This document shows, piece after piece, positions 1-9,212 of a stretch of 64,000 nucleotides of DNA. The stretch's first letter is position 1. Each line of letters opens with the position of its first letter. Where the stretch lies: NCBI GenBank assembly GCA_046765875.1, contig JBKPSJ010000027.1:18254-82253 (forward strand), written 5' to 3'. A model generated the notes under the pieces. It was not told the origin of the DNA and did not search any database. It saw nothing but the letters and a program-made list of their open reading frames with translations. The position numbers were made by a program, and so were the translations under genes. The stretch comes from DASRHY01 sp046765875 (GTDB lineage: Bacteria; Actinomycetota; Actinomycetes; Propionibacteriales; Kribbellaceae).

Positions 1-562
1 ACGCCTCGGTGACGATGTCGTTCTCGGCGTGGAAGCCGCGCAGCTCGTCCTGCGGCCGGCGCGGGTGCAGCTCGATCTGGTTGATCACCGGCCGCACGCT
101 GGTCTCGTCGAACAGCCGCTGCAACTGCCTGACCCCGAAGTTGGACACTCCGATCGCACGGGCCCGGCCGTCGGCGTACAACTTCTCGAACGCGCGCCAG
201 CTGTCGACGTACCGGTCCTGGCGGGCGGCCGGCCAGTGGATCAGGTACAGGTCGATCTGCTCCAGCCCGAGCCGGGCCGCGCTGGCGTCGAAGGCGCGCA
301 GCGTCCGGTCGTACCCCTGGTCGTTGTTCCAGACCTTGGTGGTGACGAAGATCTCATCCCGCGGCAACCCGGAGGCGGCGACAGCACGGCCGACACCCCG
401 TTCGTTTCCGTAGATCCGGGCGGTGTCGATGTGCCGGTAACCGGCATCGAACGCGACCGCGACCGCGTCGGCGACGGCTGAATCGTCGATCTGCCACACG
501 CCCAGTCCGAGCTGTGGGATGTCGACGCCGTTATCGAGGCTGATCGCCGGGACAGTGCTCAT
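1..562 (-). CDS. aldo/keto reductase, 3' end cut by window edge
   Basis: NAD(P)H-dependent oxidoreductase of the AKR superfamily (2,5-diketo-D-gluconate reductase type), expected to reduce carbonyl compounds in the cytosol. The first 187 residues are visible, starting MSTVPAISLDNG; the C-terminal third lies outside the window. The catalytic tetrad can be read: Asp46 and Tyr51 (in HIDTARIYGNE), Lys76 (in VTTKVWN) and His109 (in LIHWP). The strand 'IGVSNFG' typical of the barrel follows. The start ATG is at 562-560. It is the last gene of the minus-strand group here and is separated from the winged-helix gene by 59 nt. Substrate cannot be inferred. Confidence 0.93.
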   Translation of the reverse strand, partial: MSTVPAISLDNGVDIPQLGLGVWQIDDSAVADAVAVAFDAGYRHIDTARIYGNERGVGRAVAASGLPRDEIFVTTKVWNNDQGYDRTLRAFDASAARLGLEQIDLYLIHWPAARQDRYVDSWRAFEKLYADGRARAIGVSNFGVRQLQRLFDETSVRPVINQIELHPRRPQDELRGFHAENDIVTEA

Positions 563-621
563 GCCTCTATCTCACGGGTTACCGGCCGGTCCGCGAAAGG
601 CATGCAGGTGTGAGAACTGCC

Positions 622-1710
622 TCATTCCGAGGTGACGGCGTATGACTTCGCTGCGGGTTCCAGGAACTCCAGAAGGCTTGTTCCTTCTTTCTCGAGCTCG
701 GTGCGGACCTTCTTGGTGAGTTTGCCGAACGGGGTCAGCCGCAGGGTGGCGACGCCGCGTTTGAGCTCGCTGATCCACAGGCCGGCGACCATGCCGTCGA
801 CCAGATACGTCGACTTGACCCGCAGGTTCTTGGTGAACACTGCCGGCTTGTACTCGTCGGCGATGATCCTGGACCGCTTGACATGCGAGAGCAGCACGTT
901 GTCGAACTCCGGCAGGTACCGCACCGGTGCGTCGGTGTCCTCGTCGGGCCGCGGAGCGTCCGGTACGTCGTACAGGTCCTTGCCGGCGGCATCCTTCAGG
1001 ACGACCAGGTCGCCGGCGACCTTGTCGAACACCGGCTTGGCCTTCTGCAGACCGGACCAGGTCTGGAAGTCGGCCGGGGTGGCCGGGCCGAACGCGGCCA
1101 GGTATCGCAGGACCAGTTTGCCCGGTACGGCGCGCTTGGCCGGCTGCTTGCCGAGCCAGTCGTCGGAGAGCGTGAACGGTGCGTTGGCCGGGAACCCCCA
1201 GCGGCTCCCGTCCGGTACCACCACCAGCGGGACCAGCATCCGCGTCGTGTAACCGAGCGCCCGGTCGTTCAGGCCGGGGAACCGCTCGGTCAGCGCCGAG
1301 CGGATGTCGGCGAACCTCATCGGCCCGTCGGCGAGTACCTCCCGCGCGGCCTCGACGACCTCGTCCGGCTCGACGCCCTCGGACCGGTCGGCCAGCACCG
1401 ACATCGCCCCGGCAAGAACCGGCTGCAGCGTCATCCGGAACGTCAGGTAGTCCTTCGCGCTGAACAGGTGCAGCGTGCCGCGCATCAGGGTCGCCCGCAC
1501 CACGGTGCGATCGTCGAGCGTCTTGTGGAGGCTGTCGGACTCGAAGCCGGTCAGCCTCGTCCACAATCCCACGTACGGGTGCTTCGGTTCCTGTCCCTGT
1601 AATCCGGCGAGCCGCTCGACCGCCTCGGCCGGCTCGGCGTCGTGCCGTTCGAGCAGCATCTGCCGCGCCAGCATGGCCCGGTTGATCGCTCGCTCCGACA
1701 TCGCCGCCAT
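622..1710 (-). CDS. winged helix DNA-binding domain-containing protein (PF06224-like)
   Basis: 362 residues with the HTH_42/winged-helix architecture common in actinobacteria (relatives of the AlkZ/YcaQ glycosylase superfamily, though simple homologues are of unproven function). Recognised from the N-terminal pattern LAGLQGQEPKHPYVGLW, the motif RATLMRGTLHLFSAKDY, and the C-terminal beta-rich part YLVDGMVAGLW. A role in DNA repair or regulation is possible but not shown. Starts at ATG 1710 or at the in-frame ATG 1701 (MSERAIN). Only 13 nt separate it from the upstream ABM gene, so the two are probably co-transcribed. Confidence 0.85.
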   Translation of the reverse strand: MAAMSERAINRAMLARQMLLERHDAEPAEAVERLAGLQGQEPKHPYVGLWTRLTGFESDSLHKTLDDRTVVRATLMRGTLHLFSAKDYLTFRMTLQPVLAGAMSVLADRSEGVEPDEVVEAAREVLADGPMRFADIRSALTERFPGLNDRALGYTTRMLVPLVVVPDGSRWGFPANAPFTLSDDWLGKQPAKRAVPGKLVLRYLAAFGPATPADFQTWSGLQKAKPVFDKVAGDLVVLKDAAGKDLYDVPDAPRPDEDTDAPVRYLPEFDNVLLSHVKRSRIIADEYKPAVFTKNLRVKSTYLVDGMVAGLWISELKRGVATLRLTPFGKLTKKVRTELEKEGTSLLEFLEPAAKSYAVTSE

Positions 1711-1723
1711 GGCCAGCGCTTCG

Positions 1724-2017
1724 CTACTTGATCGCGAGGACGTCGGCCGGGTTGATCTCCGGCGGCGTGCTGAGCAGGCGGTCGGCGTTCTGCATCAGTG
1801 CCGCGGCGATCGGTCCGTTCAGGTGGGCCTGCCGTTCGGTGTCGGACGGGAAGGCATCGACGATCCAGAAGGTGGACGCGTCGGTCCGCAGCGCCATCCA
1901 CACCTCGGTGCCGGCCTCCTGGTTCGCGAGGGCGAGCGCTCCGGTGAGAAACTCGGCCAGCTCATCCTGGGTTTCCGGCTTGGCGACCATCTTCACCACG
2001 AGACCTACCGAGACCAT
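1724..2017 (-). CDS. putative quinol monooxygenase, ABM domain
   Basis: 97-residue antibiotic-biosynthesis-monooxygenase (ABM) fold protein, the dimeric ferredoxin-like YgiN type. The sequence starts MVSVGLVVKMVAKPET and carries the typical FLTGALALANQEAGTEVW core, a WIVDAFPS strand and a C-terminal helix AALMQNADRLL. ATG at 2017-2015 is supported by a GTGAGGA ribosome site a few bases upstream; longer open frame upstream of this is shadow of kbl. Such proteins oxidise quinols or act as small co-factorless oxygenases; substrate unknown. Lies between kbl and the winged-helix gene on the same strand. Confidence 0.85.
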   Translation of the reverse strand: MVSVGLVVKMVAKPETQDELAEFLTGALALANQEAGTEVWMALRTDASTFWIVDAFPSDTERQAHLNGPIAAALMQNADRLLSTPPEINPADVLAIK

Positions 2018-2100
2018 GTCCTCACGTCCTTCGTTCGTCTGGCTGGGCTGCCTGGTCCCGACGGTAGGCCGGGCCGGGAAAGCTGGCCAGATCGAGTTGG

Positions 2101-3285
2101 CTATGAGACGGACAGTTCGTCGCGGGCTTCGGTGAAGGCCCGGACGGCCTGCTCGACGTCCCCGATCGAGTGCGCGGCCGACAGCTGGGTGCGGATCCGG
2201 GCCTTGCCGTGCGGCACCACCGGGTAGGAGAAGCCGATCACGTAGATGCCCTTGTCCAGCAGCCGGTCCGCCAGCCGGCCGGCCTCGGCCGCGTCGCCGA
2301 TCATCACCGGCACGATCGGGTGGTCGCCCGGCAGGATGTCGAACCCGGCCTCGGTCATCTTGGACCGGAACAGCGCCGTGTTCGCCCGGAGCCGGTCGAG
2401 CAGTTCGCTCGACGATCCGAGCAGCTCCAGTGCCTTCAGCGACGCCGCTGTGACGGCTGGTGCCAGCGAGTTGGAGAACAGGTACGGCCGGGCCCGCTGG
2501 CGCATCAGCTCGACGATCTCGGCCCGGCCGGACACATACCCGCCGGACGCACCGCCCAGCGCCTTGCCCAGCGTGCCGGTCATCACGTCCACTTTGTCGG
2601 TGACGCCGAACAGTTCCGGCGTACCGCCACCCGTGGGCCCGACGAAACCGACGGCGTGCGAGTCGTCCACCATCACCAGCGCGTCGTACCGCTCGGCCAG
2701 CGCGCAGATCTCGTCCAGCGGCGCTACGTACCCGTCCATCGAGAACACACCGTCGGTCGCGATCAGCCGGTACCGGGCGTCGGCGGCCTCCTTGAGCCGG
2801 GCCTCCAGGTCGGTCATGTCGCGGTTCTTGTACCGGTACCGTTTGGCCTTGCACAGCCGGATGCCGTCGATGATGCTCGCGTGGTTGAGCTCGTCGGAGA
2901 TCACCGCGTCCTCGGCGCCGAGCAGCGTCTCGAACGTTCCGCCGTTGGCGTCGAAGCACGAGCTGAACAGGATCGTGTCGTCGGTGCCGAGGAAGGCGCT
3001 GAGGGCGCCCTCGAGCTTCTTGTGGATCTCCTGGGTGCCGCAGATGAACCGCACCGAGGCCATCCCGAAGCCCCAGTCGTCCAGCGCCTGCTTGGCCGCG
3101 GCGATCACCTCGGGGTGATCGGCCAGGCCGAGGTAGTTGTTCGCGCAGAAGTTGAGGACGGTGCCCGAGGCAACGGAGATGTGCGAGTTCTGCGGTGAGG
3201 TGATCACCCGCTCCGCCTTGTACAGCCCGTCGGACCGGATCTGCTCGATCGTCGCCTGCAGGTCGTCCTTCATCGTGCCGAGCAT
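2101..3285 (-). CDS. kbl: glycine C-acetyltransferase (2-amino-3-ketobutyrate CoA ligase)
   Basis: 394 residues, the usual length. PLP-dependent alpha-oxoamine synthase that cleaves 2-amino-3-ketobutyrate with CoA to glycine and acetyl-CoA, the second step of threonine degradation. Visible family landmarks: NFCANNYLGLADHPEV near the N-terminus, FSSCFDANGGTFETLL, VMVDDSHAVGFVGPTG, and the PLP-lysine segment DVMTGTLGKALGGASGGY. Its ATG (3285-3283) shares one base with the stop of tdh (TGATG), so it is translationally coupled to the upstream threonine dehydrogenase. The pair converts threonine to glycine plus acetyl-CoA. Confidence 0.97.
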   Translation of the reverse strand: MLGTMKDDLQATIEQIRSDGLYKAERVITSPQNSHISVASGTVLNFCANNYLGLADHPEVIAAAKQALDDWGFGMASVRFICGTQEIHKKLEGALSAFLGTDDTILFSSCFDANGGTFETLLGAEDAVISDELNHASIIDGIRLCKAKRYRYKNRDMTDLEARLKEAADARYRLIATDGVFSMDGYVAPLDEICALAERYDALVMVDDSHAVGFVGPTGGGTPELFGVTDKVDVMTGTLGKALGGASGGYVSGRAEIVELMRQRARPYLFSNSLAPAVTAASLKALELLGSSSELLDRLRANTALFRSKMTEAGFDILPGDHPIVPVMIGDAAEAGRLADRLLDKGIYVIGFSYPVVPHGKARIRTQLSAAHSIGDVEQAVRAFTEARDELSVS

Positions 3286-4364
3286 CAGTTCGTCTCCCTG
3301 CGTGTCTCCTTGCCGGTCTCCCCGGTCTGCAGCGTCTCGCGGGTCCAGTCCAGGATCACCTTTCCGCAGCGTCCTTCACGAGCGGTGTCGAAGGCCTGCT
3401 CGAAGTCGGTGTACCCGAACCGGTGGGTGATCACCGGGCTGAGGTCGAGGCCGCGCTCGAGCATCACCGACATCTCGTACCAGGTCTCGAACATCTCCCG
3501 GCCGTAGATGCCCTTGATCGTCAGCATGTGCAGCACCACGGTGCTCCAATCGATCGCGATCTCGTCGGCCGGGAGGCCGAGCATCGCGATCTTCCCGCCG
3601 TGGTTCATGTTCGCGATCATGTCGCGCAGCGCGGCGGGCTTGCCGGACATCTCCATGCCGACGTCGAAGCCCTCGCGCATGTTCAGCTTCGCCTGCGCGT
3701 CGCCGATGCTCGTCTCGGCGACGTCGAGCGCGAGTGTCACGCCGACGGCGCGGGCCAGTTCGAGCCGGTAGTCCGACAGGTCGGTGATAACGACGTGCCG
3801 GGCGCCGGCGTGCAGGGCCACCGCGGCGGCCATGATCCCGATCGGCCCGGCACCGGTGACCAGTACGTCCTCGCCGACCACCGGGAACGACAAGGCGGTA
3901 TGCACGGCGTTGCCGAAAGGGTCGAAGATCGCGGCAACATCCAGGTCGACCGGGTCGCGGTGTACCCACGCGTTCCCGGCCGGCAGTGCGACGTACTCGG
4001 CGAACGCTCCCGGTACGTGGACGCCGAGCCCGCGGGTGTTGATGCACAGGTGCCGCCGCCCGGCCCGGCAGTTGCGGCAGTGCCCGCAGACGAGATGACC
4101 CTCGCCGCTGACCAGGTCACCGACGGCGACGTCGCGAACGCCGGCGCCGATCTCGACGACCTCGCCGCAGAACTCGTGCCCGGTGATCAGCCCGACCGGC
4201 ACGTTCTTCTGCGCCCAGTGGTCCCAGTCCTGGATGTGCAGGTCGGTGCCGCACAGACCGGTACGAAGCACCTTGATCAGCACCTCGTCCGCGGCGATCC
4301 GGGGCTCCGGAACGTCCTGAAGCCACAGGCCCGGCTCGTTGCGGGCCTTCACCAGCGCCTTCAC
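3285..4364 (-). CDS. tdh: L-threonine 3-dehydrogenase
   Basis: Zinc medium-chain dehydrogenase oxidising L-threonine to 2-amino-3-ketobutyrate with NAD+. I place the start at GTG 4364-4362, giving 359 residues beginning MKALVKARNEPGLWL: this matches the conserved Tdh N-terminus and has a GGAGG site 5 nt upstream; the open frame extends further 5' but without homology. Visible: catalytic Cys in RTGLCGTDLHIQDW, GHEFCGEV, the structural-zinc cysteine cluster CGHCRNCRAGRRHLC, nucleotide-binding GAGPIGIMAAAVA, and IDWSTVVLHMLTIKGIYGREMFETW typical of Tdh. Overlaps kbl by one base. Confidence 0.96.
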   Translation of the reverse strand: MKALVKARNEPGLWLQDVPEPRIAADEVLIKVLRTGLCGTDLHIQDWDHWAQKNVPVGLITGHEFCGEVVEIGAGVRDVAVGDLVSGEGHLVCGHCRNCRAGRRHLCINTRGLGVHVPGAFAEYVALPAGNAWVHRDPVDLDVAAIFDPFGNAVHTALSFPVVGEDVLVTGAGPIGIMAAAVALHAGARHVVITDLSDYRLELARAVGVTLALDVAETSIGDAQAKLNMREGFDVGMEMSGKPAALRDMIANMNHGGKIAMLGLPADEIAIDWSTVVLHMLTIKGIYGREMFETWYEMSVMLERGLDLSPVITHRFGYTDFEQAFDTAREGRCGKVILDWTRETLQTGETGKETRRETN

Positions 4365-4555
4365 GCTCGCCTCCAGCTCGTCGTACCGCACGCCGTTGTG
4401 CGGCATCCCGCACAGTACGACGCCGCTCCCAACACCGCGAACGCCGGCTTGTCGCCGGCCACGCTGTTCTGCCGTGCCGTCCTGCCGGCGGCCGCCGCCA
4501 TCGCCCGCCGAGCGGTTGATCATCGCGATCCACCAGGCCATTAGGCTCGACAGCC

Positions 4556-5092
4556 ATGAGTGAGACGTTGCTGGCGCTGATCCGGGATCGTGCCGTCGTA
4601 CACGGGCGAGTGACGCTGTCGTCAGGACGGGACGCGGACTACTACGTCGACCTGCGCCGGGTCACGCTGGACGGCGAGGCGGCGCCGCTCATCGGGCAGC
4701 AGATGCTCGCGCTGACAGAGGACCTGGACTACGACGCCGTCGGCGGCCTCACGCTCGGCGCGGACCCGGTCGCGATGGCGATGATGCACGCCGCCGCGGC
4801 GCAGGGCCGGCGGCTGGACGCGTTCGTTGTCCGGAAGGCCGAGAAGGCGCACGGCCTGCAGCGCCGGATCGAGGGCCCGGACGTGGCCGGACGCCGGGTG
4901 CTCGCCGTCGAGGACACCTCCACGACCGGCGCGTCCGTGCTCACCGCGGTCGAGGCACTGCGCGCCGAGGGCGCAGAGGTGGTAGCGGTCGCGGTGATCG
5001 TCGACCGGGCGACCGGGGCCAAGGAGAAGATCGAGACAGAGGGTCTGGAGTACCGGTACGCGTTCGGCCTCGGCGACCTCGGGCTGGCCTGA
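4556..5092 (+). CDS. pyrE: orotate phosphoribosyltransferase
   Basis: 178 residues. Converts orotate and PRPP to orotidine 5'-phosphate in pyrimidine synthesis. The type I PRTase signature VLAVEDTSTTGASVLTAVEA (about residues 119-138) binds PRPP; the N-terminal FxSGxxxxYYVDLR equivalent is VTLSSGRDADYYVDLRR and the GGLTLGADP loop follows. ATG 4556. Divergent from tdh with 191 nt between. In Streptomyces, pyrE, an rRNA methyltransferase gene and fbaA are neighbours; here the same order survives with inserts, supporting orthology. Confidence 0.96.
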   Translation: MSETLLALIRDRAVVHGRVTLSSGRDADYYVDLRRVTLDGEAAPLIGQQMLALTEDLDYDAVGGLTLGADPVAMAMMHAAAAQGRRLDAFVVRKAEKAHGLQRRIEGPDVAGRRVLAVEDTSTTGASVLTAVEALRAEGAEVVAVAVIVDRATGAKEKIETEGLEYRYAFGLGDLGLA

Positions 5093-5179
5093 TGCCGGGG
5101 GCGACGCCCTGCCGAGGGTGATCGACCCGGGACCGGGCTAGGGTCGTACCCGGAAGTTCCGACTACACGGGAGCCGAGC

Positions 5180-5974
5180 ATGGTGTGGGTCATCATCCTG
5201 GTGGTCGCGGTGATCGTGATCGTCGCGATCGCCTTGATCGTGTCGTACAACCGCTTCGTCAAGCAGCGCAACCTGATCCAGGAGTCGTGGCGGCAGATCG
5301 ACGTGGAACTACACCGGCGGTACGACCTGATCCCGAACCTGGTCGAGACGGTACGGGCGTACGCGGCGCACGAGCGGCATGTGTTCGAGGAGGTGGCCCG
5401 GCTGCGGACCCAAGCGGTCAGCGCCGAGGGTGCCGCGCCCGAGCAGCGGGCCCAGGCCGAGGCGGCACTGTCCGGTGCGCTGCGGCAGCTGATGGTCTCG
5501 GTCGAGGCGTACCCGCAACTCCAGTCGAACCAGAACTTCCTCAGCCTGCAGCGTGAGCTCACCGACACCGAGGACCGGATCGCGGCCGGCCGCCGGTTCT
5601 ACAACGCCAACGTGGGCGACTACAACACCCGGGTCGAGGCGTTCCCGTCGAACCTGATCGCGGGGATGTTCAAGTTCGACAAGGCCGGCTACTTCGAGGT
5701 CGAGGACCAGCAGGTCCGGTCGGTGCCGCAGGTCTCGTTCGGCACCATCGGCGCGGTGGACGGCGAGCAGCCGCCCCCCGCGATGAACCAGGATCCGGCG
5801 TCGGGTGCGATCCAGCCGGAGATCCCCGGCAACGGCCAGCCGCAGCCAGGCCTGCCGCCAGCGGGTGGCCCCGGTTACAGCGGTCCACCCACCGGTGGTC
5901 CTGGTTTCGGCGGTCCGCCGGCCGGTACGCCCGGCCCGCAGGACGGCCAGCCACCGTTCACCGGCGGCCGCTGA
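5180..5974 (+). CDS. LemA family protein
   Basis: 264 residues. One N-terminal membrane helix (residues 1-22, VWVIILVVAVIVIVAIALIV) is followed by the LemA helical-bundle domain with its hallmark RNLIQESWRQIDVELHRRYD and LIPNLVETVRAY, and NVGDYNTRVEAFPSNLIAG. The last 75 residues are low-complexity Pro/Gly/Gln (GGPGYSGPPTGGPGF repeats). LemA proteins are inner-membrane proteins of unclear function with the domain outside or inside depending on lineage. The gene is followed by a strong hairpin, so it probably ends its own transcript. Confidence 0.92.
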   Translation: MVWVIILVVAVIVIVAIALIVSYNRFVKQRNLIQESWRQIDVELHRRYDLIPNLVETVRAYAAHERHVFEEVARLRTQAVSAEGAAPEQRAQAEAALSGALRQLMVSVEAYPQLQSNQNFLSLQRELTDTEDRIAAGRRFYNANVGDYNTRVEAFPSNLIAGMFKFDKAGYFEVEDQQVRSVPQVSFGTIGAVDGEQPPPAMNQDPASGAIQPEIPGNGQPQPGLPPAGGPGYSGPPTGGPGFGGPPAGTPGPQDGQPPFTGGR

Positions 5975-5982
5975 CACAGCCC

Positions 5983-6005
5983 GGCGCGTCCCCGAGCGAC
6001 GCGCC
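5983..6005 (+). terminator. hairpin after lemA-type gene
   Basis: Perfect 8-bp stem GGCGCGTC / GACGCGCC around a 7-nt loop, 8 nt after the stop codon. No T-run, as usual in actinobacteria. A second palindrome (AGGCCCGGG at 6017-6025 with CCCGGGCCT at 6049-6057) lies just downstream. Confidence 0.6.
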
Positions 6006-6203
6006 GACCTGGATTCAGGCCCGGGTCACGATGCTGGCAATCACCGCGCCCGGGCCTGCCCTCCCCCCGGTACCGGAGTACACGATGCTCCGTGCGGATA
6101 CATCCCGCGTACATCCGTCGCTCTCCGGTCGCTCGCCAGCGTCGTCACGACGTGTCACGATTGGGCGGGGTTTGCGCGGGAGTTATGTCCGAGAGGGGCT
6201 GGG

Positions 6204-9095
6204 GTGCGTGGCGGTCTGAGGTACGAGATCCTCGGCCCGATGCGCCTGCCGCACGCCGATGGCCAGGCGCTACGGGCCGGCAAACCGCGCCAGTTGCTCG
6301 CGACCCTGCTGCTGCACCCGAACCGGTTCGTCTCGACCGACCTGATCGCCGACGCGTTATGGGAGGGACGTCCGCCGGCGTCGGCGACCGCGAACATCCG
6401 CACCTACGTACGCTCGCTGCGGTCGGTGCTCCCGGCACCGATCGACACGTCGGCGGCCGGGTACAGCATCGAGGTCGGCGTCGACGAGCTCGACGCGAGC
6501 CTGTTCGAGTCGTTGCTGGCCGAGGGCGGGCACCTGCGGGTCGCGGGCGATGAGCAGACCGCGCTGCGGATCTACGGCCAGGCGCTCGGCCTGTGGCGTG
6601 GCCGGCCGCTGGAGGACCTCACCCCGGCCTCGGCCTGGGAGGGTTCGCTGGCCCGGCTCGAGGCGCAGCACCGCGGCCTGACCGATGCCCTGCTCGACCT
6701 GCGGCTCGCGCACGGCGACCACACCGGCGCCGCGTTGCTGCTCAACGACCGGCTCGCCGAGGACCCGTACGACGAGCAAATGTGGGCCCGGCTCGTCGAC
6801 GCGCTGGCCGGCGCCGGCCGGGTGGGCGAGGCCCGGGCGGCGTACGAGAAGGCGGCCGGCATCCTCGCTGAGGAACTCCGCGTCGAGCCGGGCCCTGAGT
6901 TGCGCGCCGCGGGCGCACGTGCCCGCAAGCCCCGGGCGCCGGTACGCCGGTCCGCCGCGGCGACGACTCTCCCGCGCGACACCATGTCGGCGGTCCCGAG
7001 CCAGCTCCCGCTCGACCTGCCCGACTTCAGCGGCCGCGACTCGTCCCTGGAGCAGCTGCGTGACCTGGTCTGCGGCCGGGACCCCGTACGGCCGCCGATC
7101 GCGGTGATCTCGGGTCCGCCCGGCACCGGCAAGTCCGCGCTGGCCGTCCGGCTCGGGCACCTGGTCCGCGACTCGTTCCCGGACGGGCAGATCTATCTGG
7201 ACATGCTCGGCGCCACCCAGCCGCGGGATCCGGCCGGTGCGTTGTTCGACCTGCTGCGGAGTCTCGACGTAGCGGACTCGGCGGTGCCGTCGGACCCGGA
7301 GCGGCGGTCGGCGGCGCTGCGGTCGGAGCTGGCCAGCCGGCGGGTGCTGATCGTGCTGGACGACGTGGTGGCGGCCAGTCAGGTGCTTCCGCTGCTGCCC
7401 GGTACCGGCGCGTCGGCCTTGGTGATCACCAGCCGGCGGATGCTGCCCGACCTGCCCGGCGCGGACACTGTCCAGCTCGACGTACTCGACGAAGAGGAGG
7501 CGATCGGCCTGTTCCGCCGGCTCGCCGGGATCGGCTGGGTGAACGGGGACGAGGGCGCGGTCGCCGAGGTGATCGATGCCTGCGGCAACCTTCCGCTGGC
7601 GATCCGGATCGCGGCCGGCCGGCTGGTGCAGCGGCCCGACCTGACCGTCGCCGATCTGGCCCGGCGGCTGCGCGACGAGACGCACCGGCTCGACGAGTTG
7701 ACCCTCGGCGAGCTCGCGGTCCGGACCAGTGCGGACCTGAGTTATGCCTCGCTCGGCCCGGACGAGGCCCGGCTGTACCGGGTGATCGGCTACCTGGCGG
7801 TGGGCGATTTCTCCGCACGTTCGCTCGGCGCGATCGCCGGGCGGGCCGCCGCGGACCGGTCGCTGGACCGGCTGATCGAGGCCAACCTGGTCCAGGTCAG
7901 TACCCGCGACCATGCCGGCGGGTCCCGATTCCGGCTACACGACCTGCTCCGGCTGCACGCGACCCAGGTCGGTGACCAGGCCGAGCGCAAGCAGGCCCTG
8001 GACGACCTGAGCGTCGTGATGGACGCGGTGCTGACGCGCTGCCTGCAGGCGTACGAGCGGCTGCCGTTCGAGTACTTCGGCATCCCGGACAAGCACGCTC
8101 CGGTGCCGCAGGACCCGAAGCTCACCCCGGCAGCGGCGGTCGCGTGGTTCGATGCCGAGCGCGGCGGATTCGTCCAGACCGTCCGGGCCGCGGCGCAGGC
8201 CGGGCTGCACGAGCATGCCTGGCGGATCGTCTCGGCGTGGGGGCTCTACCTGGACATGCGAGCCGGGTTCGACGAGTGGGGTGAGGCGCACCTGGTCGGC
8301 CTGGCCAGCGCGCGGGCCTGTGGCAATCGGCTCGGTCAGGGCATCATGCTGCGCAACCTCGGCCAGCTGGGGATCTACCGCGACGACTACGCGATGGCCG
8401 GCCGGTCGCTGTCCGAAGCGGTTGCGATCTTCGCCGAGATCGGCGACCGGGCCGGCGCCGGCGTCAGCGCGGTCGGGCTCGCCACCCTTGCCCGCCTCGA
8501 CGGCGACATCGATCGGGCGCTGGAACTGCTGTCGAGTGCGATGCGGGACTTCGTCGCCGTCGGTGATCTCAACTGTCAGGCCGTCGCCCGGAGCGCCATG
8601 GCGAACGCGCTGCGCGAGCGCGGCGAGCTCGAGCCGGCAACGAAGCACCTGGCCACGGCGTACCGGCTGGCCAAACAGCTCGGCGACCCGCACCGGGAGG
8701 CCAAGGTCCGGCGCCGCATCGCCGAGGTGCGTGTGGCGCAGGGCCGGCACGACCAGGCCGTCCGGCAACTGCGGACCGCGCTGGCGATCCTGGAGCGGCT
8801 CGACGACGACCACTGCGCGTCGTACGTCCGGCTCAGTCTGGGGCAGGCGCTGCTCGCGCTCGGTGAGCAGGCGTCGGCGCGGCGGATGCTCCTGCAGTCG
8901 ATGGAGATCGGGCACCGGCTCGGCGACCGCAGCGTGGAGGCCGAGGCCGCGGCCCTGCTCGGGGAGCTGTACCGGCAGTCCGGTCATATGGACTCGGCCC
9001 GCCGCTATCTGGGCCGGGCGGTCCGGCTGTGGCAACTGCTCGCCAAGGACGAGGACGCCGAGGCCGCGCGCCGTCAGCTTGCCGCCCTCCGCTGA
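6204..9095 (+). CDS. SARP-family transcriptional regulator with NB-ARC and TPR domains (AfsR type)
   Basis: 963 residues from GTG 6204, chosen because GAGAGGGG sits 5 nt upstream and the OmpR-like domain begins at once (LRYEILGPMRL); the open frame runs further 5' without homology. Domains: winged-helix DNA-binding domain about 5-90 (GKPRQLLATLLLHPN, ALWEGRPPASA), bacterial transcriptional activation domain about 100-245 (RLEAQHRGLTDALLDLRLAHG), NB-ARC ATPase with P-loop GPPGTGKSALAV near 303 and Walker B RVLIVLDDVV, then TPR-like helices from about 690 to the end. AfsR-type proteins activate secondary-metabolite or stress genes. No biosynthetic cluster is adjacent, so the target is unknown. 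Confidence 0.93.
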   Translation: MRGGLRYEILGPMRLPHADGQALRAGKPRQLLATLLLHPNRFVSTDLIADALWEGRPPASATANIRTYVRSLRSVLPAPIDTSAAGYSIEVGVDELDASLFESLLAEGGHLRVAGDEQTALRIYGQALGLWRGRPLEDLTPASAWEGSLARLEAQHRGLTDALLDLRLAHGDHTGAALLLNDRLAEDPYDEQMWARLVDALAGAGRVGEARAAYEKAAGILAEELRVEPGPELRAAGARARKPRAPVRRSAAATTLPRDTMSAVPSQLPLDLPDFSGRDSSLEQLRDLVCGRDPVRPPIAVISGPPGTGKSALAVRLGHLVRDSFPDGQIYLDMLGATQPRDPAGALFDLLRSLDVADSAVPSDPERRSAALRSELASRRVLIVLDDVVAASQVLPLLPGTGASALVITSRRMLPDLPGADTVQLDVLDEEEAIGLFRRLAGIGWVNGDEGAVAEVIDACGNLPLAIRIAAGRLVQRPDLTVADLARRLRDETHRLDELTLGELAVRTSADLSYASLGPDEARLYRVIGYLAVGDFSARSLGAIAGRAAADRSLDRLIEANLVQVSTRDHAGGSRFRLHDLLRLHATQVGDQAERKQALDDLSVVMDAVLTRCLQAYERLPFEYFGIPDKHAPVPQDPKLTPAAAVAWFDAERGGFVQTVRAAAQAGLHEHAWRIVSAWGLYLDMRAGFDEWGEAHLVGLASARACGNRLGQGIMLRNLGQLGIYRDDYAMAGRSLSEAVAIFAEIGDRAGAGVSAVGLATLARLDGDIDRALELLSSAMRDFVAVGDLNCQAVARSAMANALRERGELEPATKHLATAYRLAKQLGDPHREAKVRRRIAEVRVAQGRHDQAVRQLRTALAILERLDDDHCASYVRLSLGQALLALGEQASARRMLLQSMEIGHRLGDRSVEAEAAALLGELYRQSGHMDSARRYLGRAVRLWQLLAKDEDAEAARRQLAALR

Positions 9096-9129
9096 CGGTA
9101 CGGGCTGACGGTACGGGCTGAATGTACGG
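9091..9129 (+). repeat. 13-bp tandem repeat over the SARP stop codon
   Basis: GCTGACGGTACGG occurs twice head to tail (9091-9103 and 9104-9116), followed by a degenerate third copy (9117-9129, GCTGAATGTACGG). The first copy contains the TGA stop of the SARP gene. Confidence 0.8.
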
Positions 9130-9212
9130 CCGATGTATCCCGGCCCGGCAGGATCCTGTTTCTGGTTGACGGTATGGCCCGGCGGGTCGGGGTAGTCGCG
9201 GAGGTGTACGGG

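Noticed and set aside
1724..2959. 411-residue minus-strand protein covering kbl and the ABM gene.
   Set aside because: Only its last 97 residues are real (ABM domain with own ribosome site); the rest is the shifted frame of kbl.
6357..7913. 518-residue open frame on the minus strand.
   Set aside because: It is the antisense shadow of the SARP/NB-ARC gene, Arg/Gly/Pro-rich, with no domain; high GC keeps such frames open.
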